Positions 49,089-59,174 of a stretch of DNA of 64,000 bases are shown in pieces (the stretch's first letter is position 1; each line of letters opens with the position of its first letter). The translations under genes were made by a program, and so were the position numbers. The notes beneath the pieces were generated by a model that was given only the letters and a program-made list of their open reading frames with translations, was not told the origin of the DNA and ran no database searches. This stretch comes from Candidatus Woesearchaeota archaeon (GTDB lineage Archaea; Nanobdellota; Nanobdellia; Woesearchaeales; GW2011-AR9): contig JABIJM010000007.1 in assembly GCA_018655525.1 (NCBI GenBank), positions 1 through 64,000 on the forward strand, in the 5' to 3' direction.

Positions 49089-52000
49089 AAACAAAAAAAG
49101 GGGCAAGATGTGTACATAAAGAACGAATCATCCTACTCTGGGTAGTCTTTGCTGTAATCTTGTTATTTGTGTTAGCTTCACCTATCTCTTCATTTGAAAA
49201 TAAAAAAATTAGTTGGATTCAAGAATCTCTTAGTGGATTAGTTGGGCCTGGGAACTTATTAACAGGAGCAGTCATTGGGACGCAGGAGTATGGCACTTTT
49301 GCTGAGGGAGATGAGGATACTACTTTGTGGGATATTAATATCTCTTCTACAGGTAATAATCCAGATTCTGCTGTTGATTTAGTAATAAATTCGGAGGATC
49401 ACGTGTTTGTTGTAGGAAATGGAAGTAATTTACAAGGCATTACTACTGCTTCTGATTGGTGGATTAAATCTTTCCTTCCTGATGGGACTGAAAATACAAC
49501 CTGGGATATTAATGTAAGTGAAGGTCTTCCAGGAACAGCTGAAAGTGCAACTGGTGTTACTCTTGATTCAAATAATAACCTTTATGTTATTGGGTATCTC
49601 AATGATTTTGTTGATTTACCAAGTCAAAAAGATTGGGTAGTTAAAAAATATTTTTCCAATGCTACTGAAGACTTAAATTGGGATCTTGGATTTTCAAATG
49701 GAGATCCTCCAGCTGGTGATGACATCCCTTATGATGTTGCAAATGATTCTAATGATAATATTTTTGTTGTTGGAATGGGAACTAATTTAGATAGTGGAAG
49801 TAGTGGTGAGGATTGGTGGATCAAGAAAATGAATTCTAGTGGTGTAGAAAATACAAGTCATTGGGATTTAAATTTTACTTCAGATGGTACTCAGAGTGAT
49901 ATTGCTTATGCTTTAGCTGTAGATTCAAGTGATAATGTTTTTGTTGTTGGAACTGGAAATGGTTTAAATGCTCCTCCCGCTACTGGTGCAGATTGGTGGA
50001 TCAAGAAATTTGATTCTGATGGAACTGAAAATACAACTCATTGGGATCTTAATTATTCTAATGCTATTGGAGGAGATGAAATTGCATATGATATTGCTAT
50101 AGATTCTAATGGTAATGTTTTTGTTGTAGGGGTTGGTCAAAATTTAGCTGGTTTTACTTCTGGTTCTGATTGGTGGATCAAGAAATTTGATTCTGATGGA
50201 ACTGAAAATACAACACATTGGGATAAGAATTTTTCTGGTAGTGATAGTGCTTATGAATCTGCTTATGGAGTTACGGTAGATTCCAATGATGACGTTTATG
50301 TTGTTGGTGCATTTGTTGCTGGTAATAATGCTGCCAATACAGAATGGTTAATTAAGAAATTTTTAGCTAATGGAACGGAAGACACATCAAGTTGGAATTT
50401 AACTAATACTTCTGCACGATCTTTTGATGATACCGCTTATGCGGTTGCTGTTAACTCAGAAAATAATGTAACTGTCGTTGGAGAAGTATATGACATTGAT
50501 TTAGAAACAAAAGGTTATGATTGGTGGATAAAGAGTTATGAAGGAAATTTTACTGCTGCTGAATCTCCTTCTGCTCCTGTAGGAACGTTAGGAAACTTTT
50601 TTGATGATTTCACCAATAGTCCAAACGCCACACACTATCAGAATGAAACTCTTCAAGCTATAGAAATGACTTTTGAACATGATTCAACAAATGAAGTGAT
50701 AACTTTCAATGCTTCTGTTGTGGGTGGTCGTTCAACTCACGAATTGTTTACGCTTGAAAATATTACGATGGCAGACTTTAACGCTACTGTAAATATTACT
50801 ATTGAGAATACTTCTAGTTCACTTTCTGCTTCTACTTTTGTAACTGCATCTTTAGCTTTAATCAACCAGAGTGATTCTGATTTTTTTAATGGTTGTCAAG
50901 TTAATATTGATGATACAGGAGAAACAACGTTATCAGCAGCAAATACAACAGGTGGATTTTCATCAAATCTTTCAGAAACAAATGTTGCTCCAAATGGTAC
51001 GATGTATATGGAATTTTATAGTGATACAAATCTTTTAAACTGTACTTATGATGGACAAGAAGCTTCTATTCTTGTGGAAATGGATACAGAATTCGCTTTT
51101 GGGGTTCGTGCTGATATAGCACCAGGAACACCGACTGGTGATGTGAATATTACTTTTGATGAATTAAATTATTCTTTAGGGAAAATAGTGCCTGCTGAAA
51201 GTGTAGATTGTGGATTAATTGCAACTGATACAACTATGAATCAAGATGTTACTACTATTGATACTTGTTTCTCAATAATATCGGATGATATTTCCTTAGA
51301 TTGTGCTGGTTACTCAATTGAATTTGCAACAACAAGTGAGGGACATGGAGTAAATATTACTGGAAGAGATAATGTAACTGTAGAAAATTGTGTGATTGAA
51401 GAAGGTGCTGCAAATGGTATTTCTGCTGTTCTTGTTGAATCTTCTGCGAATATAACCCTTCAAAATAATAATATCACAACAATTGGTGATTCTGTAGTGG
51501 GGATTGAATCTGGTGATAATACAAATTTAAGTAATTATATTGATAATAATATTACCACCACAAATAATGGTTATACTATTTACATCGCTGGTCAAGATAA
51601 TAATATTACTGATAATATTTTAACAGCTACCACCGGTGCAGGTATACGAGTTCTTTGGGCAAATGGAGATCGTGGAATTTACCAAGGAAATACCATTGTT
51701 GGAAACCCAGCAAGTGCAATTGGAATTGAAATTGATGGACAAAATAATTCTATCCTTAATAATGATATCTTTGTAGATGGAACAAGTGCGTGGTCAATAA
51801 GATTAAGTTCATCGGATTTTAATTTAATTGATTCAAATAATTTGACAGCAACAAATACAGGTGGGATTGGAATTTATATGATTGGGACGTCTGATAATAA
51901 TACATTAATTAATAATAATATTACTGCATCAACAGTAAATGAACTTGAACTTAGTGATGAAACTGGCGATTCTTATACTAATGTTTTAATTTATAATAAT

Positions 52001-55000
52001 TCATTTGGTCAAATTAACTGGACAAAAACAAACTTAACGACAGCTCAAAATTTAAGTGTTGGTATTACGGTTTTTCTAGAGGATAATAACATTGGTGTTT
52101 TAGATGATGAAACAAATATGCAGAATCTTAATACTTCTGCAGAAATTCAATTATTTGGACTAACCTCTTATACTTCCACTCCTCAATTATTGAAGAACGG
52201 TGTTAGATGTGATAATGGAGATTCTTGTAACATTAGTTTTGATGCTACAAATGATATCCTTTATGCTAATGTTAGCTCATTTAGTAATTATACCACTTTA
52301 ACCAATGACGTAATCTGTGGAAATCTTACCTCTGATACGACTATGAGTCAAGATTTGACAAATGATTCCTCTTGTTTTACCTTTGGTGCAAGTGATATCA
52401 CGTTGGATTGTGCTGGGTACCAGGTTAATAGTACAGGCGAAATCTCTCTTAGTGCCGTATTTATGGATAATACTATTAATACTCCTACTTATGAAAATAT
52501 AACTCTCCAAAATTGTGACTTTCGTCATTTCCCCAATAATATCATATTTCTTTCAGTTAATCACAGTCGTGTCTCTAATATCACTTTGGTAAATGGATCT
52601 TCCGGTTTTGACGTTTTTAATTCTACTATTGAAAATATAACTGCAATAAGTGGAAATATGGATATTATTTTAGGAAATTTAAGCACTTTTGAAAATATTA
52701 ATTTAACCAACGATAGCGTGTTCGGTGTATTTGAAAGTTACGAAAGTATCTTTCACAATATCACTGTTGTTCAAACAAGTGATAACGCAATATCTCTAAC
52801 AAGTTTTGAAAATAATAATTTAACAGACATTACTATTTACAATGTTTCAGATACAGGTAATGATGGTGTTCTACTTGCTTCTTCTGGGGTTCATAGAAAT
52901 AATTTTGAAAGAATTACAATTCAGAATAGTGCAGTTAAATCAGTAGGTCTTGCTTCTGGGGATAATAATACCTTTTTCAATAGCACTTTTTCAAATATTA
53001 CAGAAGGTTTTGTACTTACTGGTTCATCTGCTGGTAATATTTTCACTAATGTTGAAATTAATGTTTCCGGAATTGGTGTTTTAAGTATGGATGATACAAG
53101 TTCAGGAAACAACACCTTAATGTATAATAATTCTTTTGGTTTAATCAATTGGACAAAAACGAGCTTGGTTACACTTCAGAATTTAAGTGTTGGGACTACC
53201 ATTTTCTTAGAAAATAATACAGTAGGAGTATTAGATGACGAAGATAATATGGATCAATTAAACACTTCGTCTAAAATAGAATTACATCTTCTCAATTATT
53301 CCGAGACACCTCAATTATTGAAGAATGGTGTAAGATGTGATAATACCAATGCCTGTAATATTAGTTATAGTAGCATAACGAAAGTTCTTTCTGCTGACAT
53401 CTCTTCCTTTAGTAATTATACCACTCAAGATGCAGTCCCAGACACTACAACTCCAACAATTACCGTAGAATATCCTACAAACAATTCCAAACAAAATGAA
53501 ACCACCATTGCTTTAAACTTTACAGTAGCTGATGATGAATCAGTTGATGCTTGTTGGTACAGTTTAGATGATGGGGCAAATACAACAATTGCAAGTTGTG
53601 CTAACACAACAATTACACCAGGACGAGGACCACACAACCTTACTGTTTATGTCAATGATACCTCTAATAATATGAATAATTCTGGACGAATTAATTTTAC
53701 AATTAATAATTTCCCTACATTAAGTAATTTAGTTCTTAACACGACTGACCAAACAACAAATAATACAAACCAAAATCTTACTGCCTCTTGGACAAGTAGT
53801 GATGAAGATGGAGATAGTATTCGTAATATTACAAATTGGTTGTTGAATGGTTCTTCAATAGCAGTACTTTATCTTCCATTTGAAGGTGGTTCAAACAGCA
53901 CATTCACAAAAGATTATTCCACTTTTAGTAATAATGCAACAGTAAGTGGTGCAACCTATAATATCACTGGTTTCAAGAACTCACATGGGTCCTACCAACT
54001 TGATGGAATTGATGATTACCTGAATGTAAGTCATAATGAAAGTCTTAACATCACTGAAGAAATTACAATTATGTTCTGGGTACAAGATCCTGTTAGTGAA
54101 TGGGGGGATAATTATACAGAAACAAGTCTTACTGCAACGTATGCTAATACCGGGTGTACTACGACCGATTATTCGGGTTCTGATGATGCTATGAGAACAG
54201 CAACTTTAGGATTTGATTTTCCTTTCTTTGATAGAAACATAAGTGATACAGATACAGTTTATATGGATACTAATGGGCGTATAAGTTTTGATGATAGTAC
54301 TTCTGATTTTGGTCCAGATGCTACTGAAATGCAAAATGAAGAAAACATCGCTGCAAATTGGCAGGATTACGGTGGTGCTAGTGAGAATAATGAACATATT
54401 TGTACAAACCAAGGAGTTGCACCAAACAAATGGGCTTCTTTTGCATGGGATAGTTCATTTTATAATGGTGCTGGCACTGTTCAGGCAGAGATTATTCTTT
54501 ATCAAAATGGGACCATCGACATTATCTATGGTACTATTGCTGCTCACGCCGATACGTGGTATCGTGGGATCAGTAATGGAACTGGATCAGATTATGCTTA
54601 CACTACTGATACTACATTAAGTGGAGCAGAAAGTAACACTGCTTTTAGATACACTCCTCCAGCTATAGTTGCGGCTGAAGGATCTGAAACTTCTAATCGG
54701 ACATTAGTAAGTAAAGCTGGGAGTTATACAATACAAATGAAAAATATGACGGTCTCTGCATATATCAATGGAACTGATGAAGATAGTGTTACCTTAACCA
54801 TTGATAAAAATTGGACACACCTAGCAATGACATATAATGGTAGCGATTTGAAATTATACAAAAACGGTGCATTAGCAAATAACACGAGTTTCTCTGCTAC
54901 AATTGAATCATCAATTAGCGATGTAATCATTGGAGATTTAATTAATGGATCTATGGATGAGGTTTATATCTTCAATCGTAGCCTCTCTGCTAATCAAATT

Positions 55001-57088
55001 TCTGCAATGTACAATAACCAAACAGATATAATTGTTTCTCAAGAAACTTCAGAGGATGATAATTGGACTGTTGAAGTTACACCTAATGATGGTTTTGCAG
55101 ATGGAGAAACAAGCAGTTCTGGTGAACTAATTGTTCTTGCTGATAATAACCCTACAATTCTTGATCTTATTCCAGCACTTAATTCACAATATAACACATT
55201 AGAAACTATTGAAATTGCAGTAAATGTTACTGATGATGTAAGTGTTTCGCAAGTGTATGCAAACGTAAGTCTTTCTAATGGAACTATTGAAGAGGTAGAA
55301 TTAAGTTTTGATAGTAACAACAGGTACAATAACACCTATACAATTCCAGTTTCAGTAGGTGGAATATATAATATAACATTTATTGCAAATGATACGGCAG
55401 GAAATTATAATACGACAAACATTACAAATTTTACAGTTGTTTTTACAGATACAGACAGTGATGGGTCTGATGACCTTGCAGACACATTAATTGGAAATGA
55501 ATCAGATATTTTAACACAAGGAATTTCTGGATTGAATATTACGGTTGGTGGAAATCAATCAAACGGAACTTTCACAGGTGTTCATGAAGTCTTGTTCTAT
55601 AATGAAACTACTTTATTCATCAACTTTACGCATAACTTTAGTTCTTCAGGATTGAATTTAAGTAACTTTACAATAAACTTTACTTCAACTTCATTAGTAA
55701 TGAACTTTAGTGAACAAATTCAATCTGAATATAATAAAACTTTTTATTTTCCAGATAATGGTTATACTTCCATTTGTGTAGAGAACGCAGAAATCAATTC
55801 AGATGCAGATATTAGTTCCGGTTGTAATGGAGATGATGAAACTAATTTTGATACTTGTCTTGGAGTTAGCACGGGAACTACAATTAATAGTATTACGTGT
55901 TATGATAATGGTACTACCATTACAATTCAAAACTTAAGTTTTTCTGGAATCAGGGGAACTACAACTTCCGCTGCAGTTACTCCGCCTGCAGCTGATTCTG
56001 GAAGTCCTGGTGGGTCTCCAGGTAGTAGTTTACCACCTTCAACTGATGCTAGCGAATCTTCTGATTCTACCGATACAGAAGGTTCTAATTCAGAAACCTC
56101 TGATGCTACAGATTCGTCTGGACCAACAGGTGCAGCTGTTACACCTCAAGGATCTTCAAATCTTGCAGGACGTGCATTCTTTGGTGACTTTGGTGAATAT
56201 TCCGAACAATTTGGACGTTATATCTTAACAGGAATATTAGCAGTTCTAGCACTTGGAACATTCACTTATGGTGGAAGAAAAATTCATCATAAAATCAAAC
56301 ATCGACACACTTTAATTCATAAACCTATGGAACGTGCTCCCGAAATGGACTTAAGATTAGTACCAATGACATTAATTGATTCCAAAGAACCAATGGGTGA
56401 CAAAATTAATAATATTAACAAACAACTTGCAGCATTACAGATTGATGAAGTCCCAATACCTAAGAATAAAAAACGATCTTTAAGATTATTCAAGAATAAT
56501 ACCAAAGAAGTTGTTCTTGCAAATGAACTTCAAAATTTAAATAACGAAATCCACGGTTATGATAAACCTCAAGTTATTGATGAACCTTTAGGAAAACAGG
56601 AATGGGATAATCAATTAGAAGAAATTGAAATTAAACTTGATAATGTTAATCAAAAATCTTCAGTAAAACCAAAAAAGAAAAAATCTTTTTCAAGATTCTT
56701 TCAACGAAATACGAAAGAAGTCGTTTTAGCTAATGAACTTCAAAAATTAGATAACGAGATTCATGGTTATGAAAAATCTAAAGTAATTAATGAACCTCAG
56801 GTGAAACAAGAATGGGATACGCGTTTAGAACAAATTGAAAAAGAACTTGGAACAGTCAATGTTGATTTTGGTAAAGGAAGAGTTGTTACAAAAATCGCTG
56901 AATCTAAAGATGATTTTGGAGATACTCAAAATGCTCTCTTGAATAAAGAATTAGACCATATCTCTCAGAAATTACAAGGGAAAGAACCATTCCCTTCAAA
57001 ATTTAATAATCCTAAAACTCAAGAAAATGCTGGGGGATCTGAACTTGAAGAACTTGAGCGAGAAATTAAAAAGTTAAAAGAGATGTAA
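49085..57088 (+). CDS. Giant membrane-anchored surface protein, 2667 aa
   Basis: Domain order by residue: signal-anchor (~13-32); seven propeller-like repeats (~75-490) each with DWWIKK and VFVVG strands; a beta-sandwich (~500-690); two parallel beta-helix regions of NosD type (~705-1000, ~1075-1400), each introduced by a Cys-containing segment; an Ig-like domain (~1445-1540); a LamG/concanavalin-like domain split by an inserted NIDO-like module (~1590-1980); Ig-like and PGF-type beta domains (~2020-2300); a Ser/Thr/Asp/Pro-rich stalk; one membrane helix (~2376-2398); and a ~265-residue cytoplasmic tail holding two ~85-residue charged repeats (KEVVLANELQ, EIHGY). N-glycosylation sequons are very dense. 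Likely an adhesin or contact protein. No interruption of the frame is seen across 8 kb. Confidence 0.88.
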   Translation: MKTKKGARCVHKERIILLWVVFAVILLFVLASPISSFENKKISWIQESLSGLVGPGNLLTGAVIGTQEYGTFAEGDEDTTLWDINISSTGNNPDSAVDLVINSEDHVFVVGNGSNLQGITTASDWWIKSFLPDGTENTTWDINVSEGLPGTAESATGVTLDSNNNLYVIGYLNDFVDLPSQKDWVVKKYFSNATEDLNWDLGFSNGDPPAGDDIPYDVANDSNDNIFVVGMGTNLDSGSSGEDWWIKKMNSSGVENTSHWDLNFTSDGTQSDIAYALAVDSSDNVFVVGTGNGLNAPPATGADWWIKKFDSDGTENTTHWDLNYSNAIGGDEIAYDIAIDSNGNVFVVGVGQNLAGFTSGSDWWIKKFDSDGTENTTHWDKNFSGSDSAYESAYGVTVDSNDDVYVVGAFVAGNNAANTEWLIKKFLANGTEDTSSWNLTNTSARSFDDTAYAVAVNSENNVTVVGEVYDIDLETKGYDWWIKSYEGNFTAAESPSAPVGTLGNFFDDFTNSPNATHYQNETLQAIEMTFEHDSTNEVITFNASVVGGRSTHELFTLENITMADFNATVNITIENTSSSLSASTFVTASLALINQSDSDFFNGCQVNIDDTGETTLSAANTTGGFSSNLSETNVAPNGTMYMEFYSDTNLLNCTYDGQEASILVEMDTEFAFGVRADIAPGTPTGDVNITFDELNYSLGKIVPAESVDCGLIATDTTMNQDVTTIDTCFSIISDDISLDCAGYSIEFATTSEGHGVNITGRDNVTVENCVIEEGAANGISAVLVESSANITLQNNNITTIGDSVVGIESGDNTNLSNYIDNNITTTNNGYTIYIAGQDNNITDNILTATTGAGIRVLWANGDRGIYQGNTIVGNPASAIGIEIDGQNNSILNNDIFVDGTSAWSIRLSSSDFNLIDSNNLTATNTGGIGIYMIGTSDNNTLINNNITASTVNELELSDETGDSYTNVLIYNNSFGQINWTKTNLTTAQNLSVGITVFLEDNNIGVLDDETNMQNLNTSAEIQLFGLTSYTSTPQLLKNGVRCDNGDSCNISFDATNDILYANVSSFSNYTTLTNDVICGNLTSDTTMSQDLTNDSSCFTFGASDITLDCAGYQVNSTGEISLSAVFMDNTINTPTYENITLQNCDFRHFPNNIIFLSVNHSRVSNITLVNGSSGFDVFNSTIENITAISGNMDIILGNLSTFENINLTNDSVFGVFESYESIFHNITVVQTSDNAISLTSFENNNLTDITIYNVSDTGNDGVLLASSGVHRNNFERITIQNSAVKSVGLASGDNNTFFNSTFSNITEGFVLTGSSAGNIFTNVEINVSGIGVLSMDDTSSGNNTLMYNNSFGLINWTKTSLVTLQNLSVGTTIFLENNTVGVLDDEDNMDQLNTSSKIELHLLNYSETPQLLKNGVRCDNTNACNISYSSITKVLSADISSFSNYTTQDAVPDTTTPTITVEYPTNNSKQNETTIALNFTVADDESVDACWYSLDDGANTTIASCANTTITPGRGPHNLTVYVNDTSNNMNNSGRINFTINNFPTLSNLVLNTTDQTTNNTNQNLTASWTSSDEDGDSIRNITNWLLNGSSIAVLYLPFEGGSNSTFTKDYSTFSNNATVSGATYNITGFKNSHGSYQLDGIDDYLNVSHNESLNITEEITIMFWVQDPVSEWGDNYTETSLTATYANTGCTTTDYSGSDDAMRTATLGFDFPFFDRNISDTDTVYMDTNGRISFDDSTSDFGPDATEMQNEENIAANWQDYGGASENNEHICTNQGVAPNKWASFAWDSSFYNGAGTVQAEIILYQNGTIDIIYGTIAAHADTWYRGISNGTGSDYAYTTDTTLSGAESNTAFRYTPPAIVAAEGSETSNRTLVSKAGSYTIQMKNMTVSAYINGTDEDSVTLTIDKNWTHLAMTYNGSDLKLYKNGALANNTSFSATIESSISDVIIGDLINGSMDEVYIFNRSLSANQISAMYNNQTDIIVSQETSEDDNWTVEVTPNDGFADGETSSSGELIVLADNNPTILDLIPALNSQYNTLETIEIAVNVTDDVSVSQVYANVSLSNGTIEEVELSFDSNNRYNNTYTIPVSVGGIYNITFIANDTAGNYNTTNITNFTVVFTDTDSDGSDDLADTLIGNESDILTQGISGLNITVGGNQSNGTFTGVHEVLFYNETTLFINFTHNFSSSGLNLSNFTINFTSTSLVMNFSEQIQSEYNKTFYFPDNGYTSICVENAEINSDADISSGCNGDDETNFDTCLGVSTGTTINSITCYDNGTTITIQNLSFSGIRGTTTSAAVTPPAADSGSPGGSPGSSLPPSTDASESSDSTDTEGSNSETSDATDSSGPTGAAVTPQGSSNLAGRAFFGDFGEYSEQFGRYILTGILAVLALGTFTYGGRKIHHKIKHRHTLIHKPMERAPEMDLRLVPMTLIDSKEPMGDKINNINKQLAALQIDEVPIPKNKKRSLRLFKNNTKEVVLANELQNLNNEIHGYDKPQVIDEPLGKQEWDNQLEEIEIKLDNVNQKSSVKPKKKKSFSRFFQRNTKEVVLANELQKLDNEIHGYEKSKVINEPQVKQEWDTRLEQIEKELGTVNVDFGKGRVVTKIAESKDDFGDTQNALLNKELDHISQKLQGKEPFPSKFNNPKTQENAGGSELEELEREIKKLKEM

Positions 57089-57111
57089 TTTTAAGAATAT
57101 TTCTAAAAAAA

Positions 57112-57639
57112 TTAATTTAATCCAACAACATTAATTTTGCAACTACAAGGAAACTTCTTAGAAGCACGAGACATAGCTTCTTTTCCTACTTTTGTATTTG
57201 CTTTGTTAACACGTACTTCAACTAATACTTGACCTTCTTTTACACGTGCAGCACAACCAATGGATTTACCATAAGATTTCTTCATACCTGTGGATAAACG
57301 GTCAGCACCTGCTCCTGAAGCTAATGCATTTTCTCTAAGAACGTGATGAGGATATACTTTAATACGTAAATGATATTCTTTTTTACCAAGAGTCCTTTCT
57401 AATAACCTGTTTGAAGTCATCCTAGATGATTCAAGAGCGTTACTTCGTATGTTCATAGCTCTTGTAGATTTTAATTGTATTACGGTATCAAATTCTTTAC
57501 TGGGATCACCCATATCAAACTTAATTACATTCATATGAGGAAATCCACCACGTACGAAGTTTTTAGTTGTATATTTACTAACTCTTGTATAAGGTCGTTC
57601 AAGTTTCTGATATGCTGCGAATTTACGTAATTTAGCCAT
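57112..57639 (-). CDS. rpl10e: 50S ribosomal protein L10e (uL16)
   Basis: 175 residues. Conserved segments: MAKLRKFAAYQKLERPYTR, FVRGGFPH, NALESSRMTSNRLLER, YHLRIKVYPHHVLREN, GADRLSTGMKKSYGK and the C-terminal CSCKINVVGLN-like end. It shapes the aminoacyl-tRNA site of the large subunit. The gene converges on the giant surface protein with 23 bp of A+T-rich DNA between stops. Confidence 0.97.
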   Translation of the reverse strand: MAKLRKFAAYQKLERPYTRVSKYTTKNFVRGGFPHMNVIKFDMGDPSKEFDTVIQLKSTRAMNIRSNALESSRMTSNRLLERTLGKKEYHLRIKVYPHHVLRENALASGAGADRLSTGMKKSYGKSIGCAARVKEGQVLVEVRVNKANTKVGKEAMSRASKKFPCSCKINVVGLN

Positions 57640-57794
57640 ATTTAGGCTTAATAAGATGGGTCCTTTATAAATATTTTGGCATATAGTGTGTTAATTCACT
57701 AATTGGTGTGTTTATTACAAATATTAAGCAAATTTTATACATCTGTGAATTAGCCAAACAAAAGAAATATATAACCTCATAAAATAGGTTCTTT

Positions 57795-58175
57795 ATGCAG
57801 AAAAACAAATATTTACAATTTTACCTATTATTTGTGTTATTACTTGCAATTTTAGAATTGGTTGATAATTCTGCAGATTTCATAAATTATAATCTTCCTT
57901 TATTCTCAGTAGGTATTACCGTATTATTTTTTGTTTTCTTTTTTGTTAATATTTTAGCTTTTCTTTACTTTAGACATTCTAATCTTTCAAAACTAACCTT
58001 AATTCTTCCCTTATATTACATATTTGGAGGCCTATTTACATTAGGTATAGGTTTCTTTTTATCATTAAATAATTTGTCAACAAGTTCCATTCTTCAAGGT
58101 TTAACTATATCTAGTATTACTTTTTCTTTATTAGAAATCATTTTCGCTTCTTACCTTTACAAAAAGTTATTGTGA
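57795..58175 (+). CDS. Four-span membrane protein, 126 aa
   Basis: Four hydrophobic helices (about residues 6-24, 31-52, 62-84, 95-120) and almost no soluble loops. No family motif. A TATA-like AAATATATAACC is ~35 bp upstream. The stop overlaps the convergent Cys-rich gene by 9 bp. Confidence 0.6.
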   Translation: MQKNKYLQFYLLFVLLLAILELVDNSADFINYNLPLFSVGITVLFFVFFFVNILAFLYFRHSNLSKLTLILPLYYIFGGLFTLGIGFFLSLNNLSTSSILQGLTISSITFSLLEIIFASYLYKKLL

Positions 58176-58616
58176 ATAAAATTCATTAAGTAACTTTTCA
58201 TTTACCATTCCCATTGAATATGAAAGGTGATCTAATTTTTTTGATTCAATAAATTTGATGAATTTTTCTTGCTTTTCTTGTTTCCATGTTTCAAATAATT
58301 TAGCAGTCGGACACATGTAATTCAACTCGCAATGGCCGACTCGCAAATCCTTTCCATCATTTAATGCAGGATGTAATGGACAAAGTAATTGTTTGTTACT
58401 TTCAATTAAATTCCTACATACACCATAACGTAAATCATATGCCGGCATTCTATCTCTAAAGGCATGTAAACTAATTTCTTTATGAGGATCAACTGTTTTG
58501 AATTCTGTTGTGTTTAATTCAATTGCTTTCTGGATCATTTTTTTAGAAAGAAAATCGTGGCCACAACATCCCATGCATCCACCATTTAATTGACACAATT
58601 TTGATGATGTGCTCAT
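58167..58616 (-). CDS. Cys-rich putative metal/Fe-S protein, 149 aa
   Basis: Nine or so cysteines in clusters: KLCQLNGGCMGCCGHDF at the N-terminus, GVCRN, LLCPLHP, HCELNYMCP. The arrangement resembles Zn/Fe-chelating YkgJ-like proteins but is not an exact match. The ATG overlaps the ITPase stop by 4 bp, making it the third gene of an argS-ITPase operon. Function unknown. Confidence 0.7.
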   Translation of the reverse strand: MSTSSKLCQLNGGCMGCCGHDFLSKKMIQKAIELNTTEFKTVDPHKEISLHAFRDRMPAYDLRYGVCRNLIESNKQLLCPLHPALNDGKDLRVGHCELNYMCPTAKLFETWKQEKQEKFIKFIESKKLDHLSYSMGMVNEKLLNEFYSQ

Positions 58617-59167
58617 TGATGATTCTCCTTATTGTGAGTTTGTAAAAAATCTTTTAATTTTTTTAATGCAATATCTCTATGACTCACTTGATTTTTTTCA
58701 GAAATTTCCATCTCTGCAAATGTTTGATTATGGTCCTGTGGTTGAAAAATAGGGTCAAATCCAAAACCTTCCTTTCCTCGTGGTGAAACAATTTTACCTT
58801 TGATTTCTCCAGTGAAAAAATGAGTGTCTTTACCGTTAGAATATCCAATTACCGCCTTTACTGAAGCATTGTGATTTTTATGGTGTAATACTAAATCTGC
58901 AATCCCTTCTCTTCCAATTGATTCTAACATCCATTTTACTAAAGGACCTGGAAACCCATTCATACATTCAAGATATAAAGAAACATCTTCAATAAAAAAT
59001 TCTCCCTCATTATTTTTACACGCTTCCTTAAGTTTCGCTTCAATAATCTTTTGAGGATCTAAAGATTGAATCTCTGGAAGATCCAACTCTACGCTATTAA
59101 TGTCTGGAAGAATTAATCTTGCTTCAGCAAGTTTGTGTTTGTTTCCTGTAATAAAGTAGATTGTCAT
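58613..59167 (-). CDS. Non-canonical purine NTP pyrophosphatase (ITPase/Ham1)
   Basis: 184 residues. Motifs FITGNKHKLAEARL (nucleotide loop), EDVSLYLECMNGFPGPLVKW (conserved EDxxL-FPG), GYSNGKD, GFGFDPIF and ISHRDIALKK-like VSHRDIALKKL. It removes ITP/XTP/dITP from nucleotide pools. It is coupled to the downstream Cys-rich gene and lies 7 bp after argS. Confidence 0.95.
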   Translation of the reverse strand: MTIYFITGNKHKLAEARLILPDINSVELDLPEIQSLDPQKIIEAKLKEACKNNEGEFFIEDVSLYLECMNGFPGPLVKWMLESIGREGIADLVLHHKNHNASVKAVIGYSNGKDTHFFTGEIKGKIVSPRGKEGFGFDPIFQPQDHNQTFAEMEISEKNQVSHRDIALKKLKDFLQTHNKENHQ

Positions 59168-59174
59168 TTAATGT

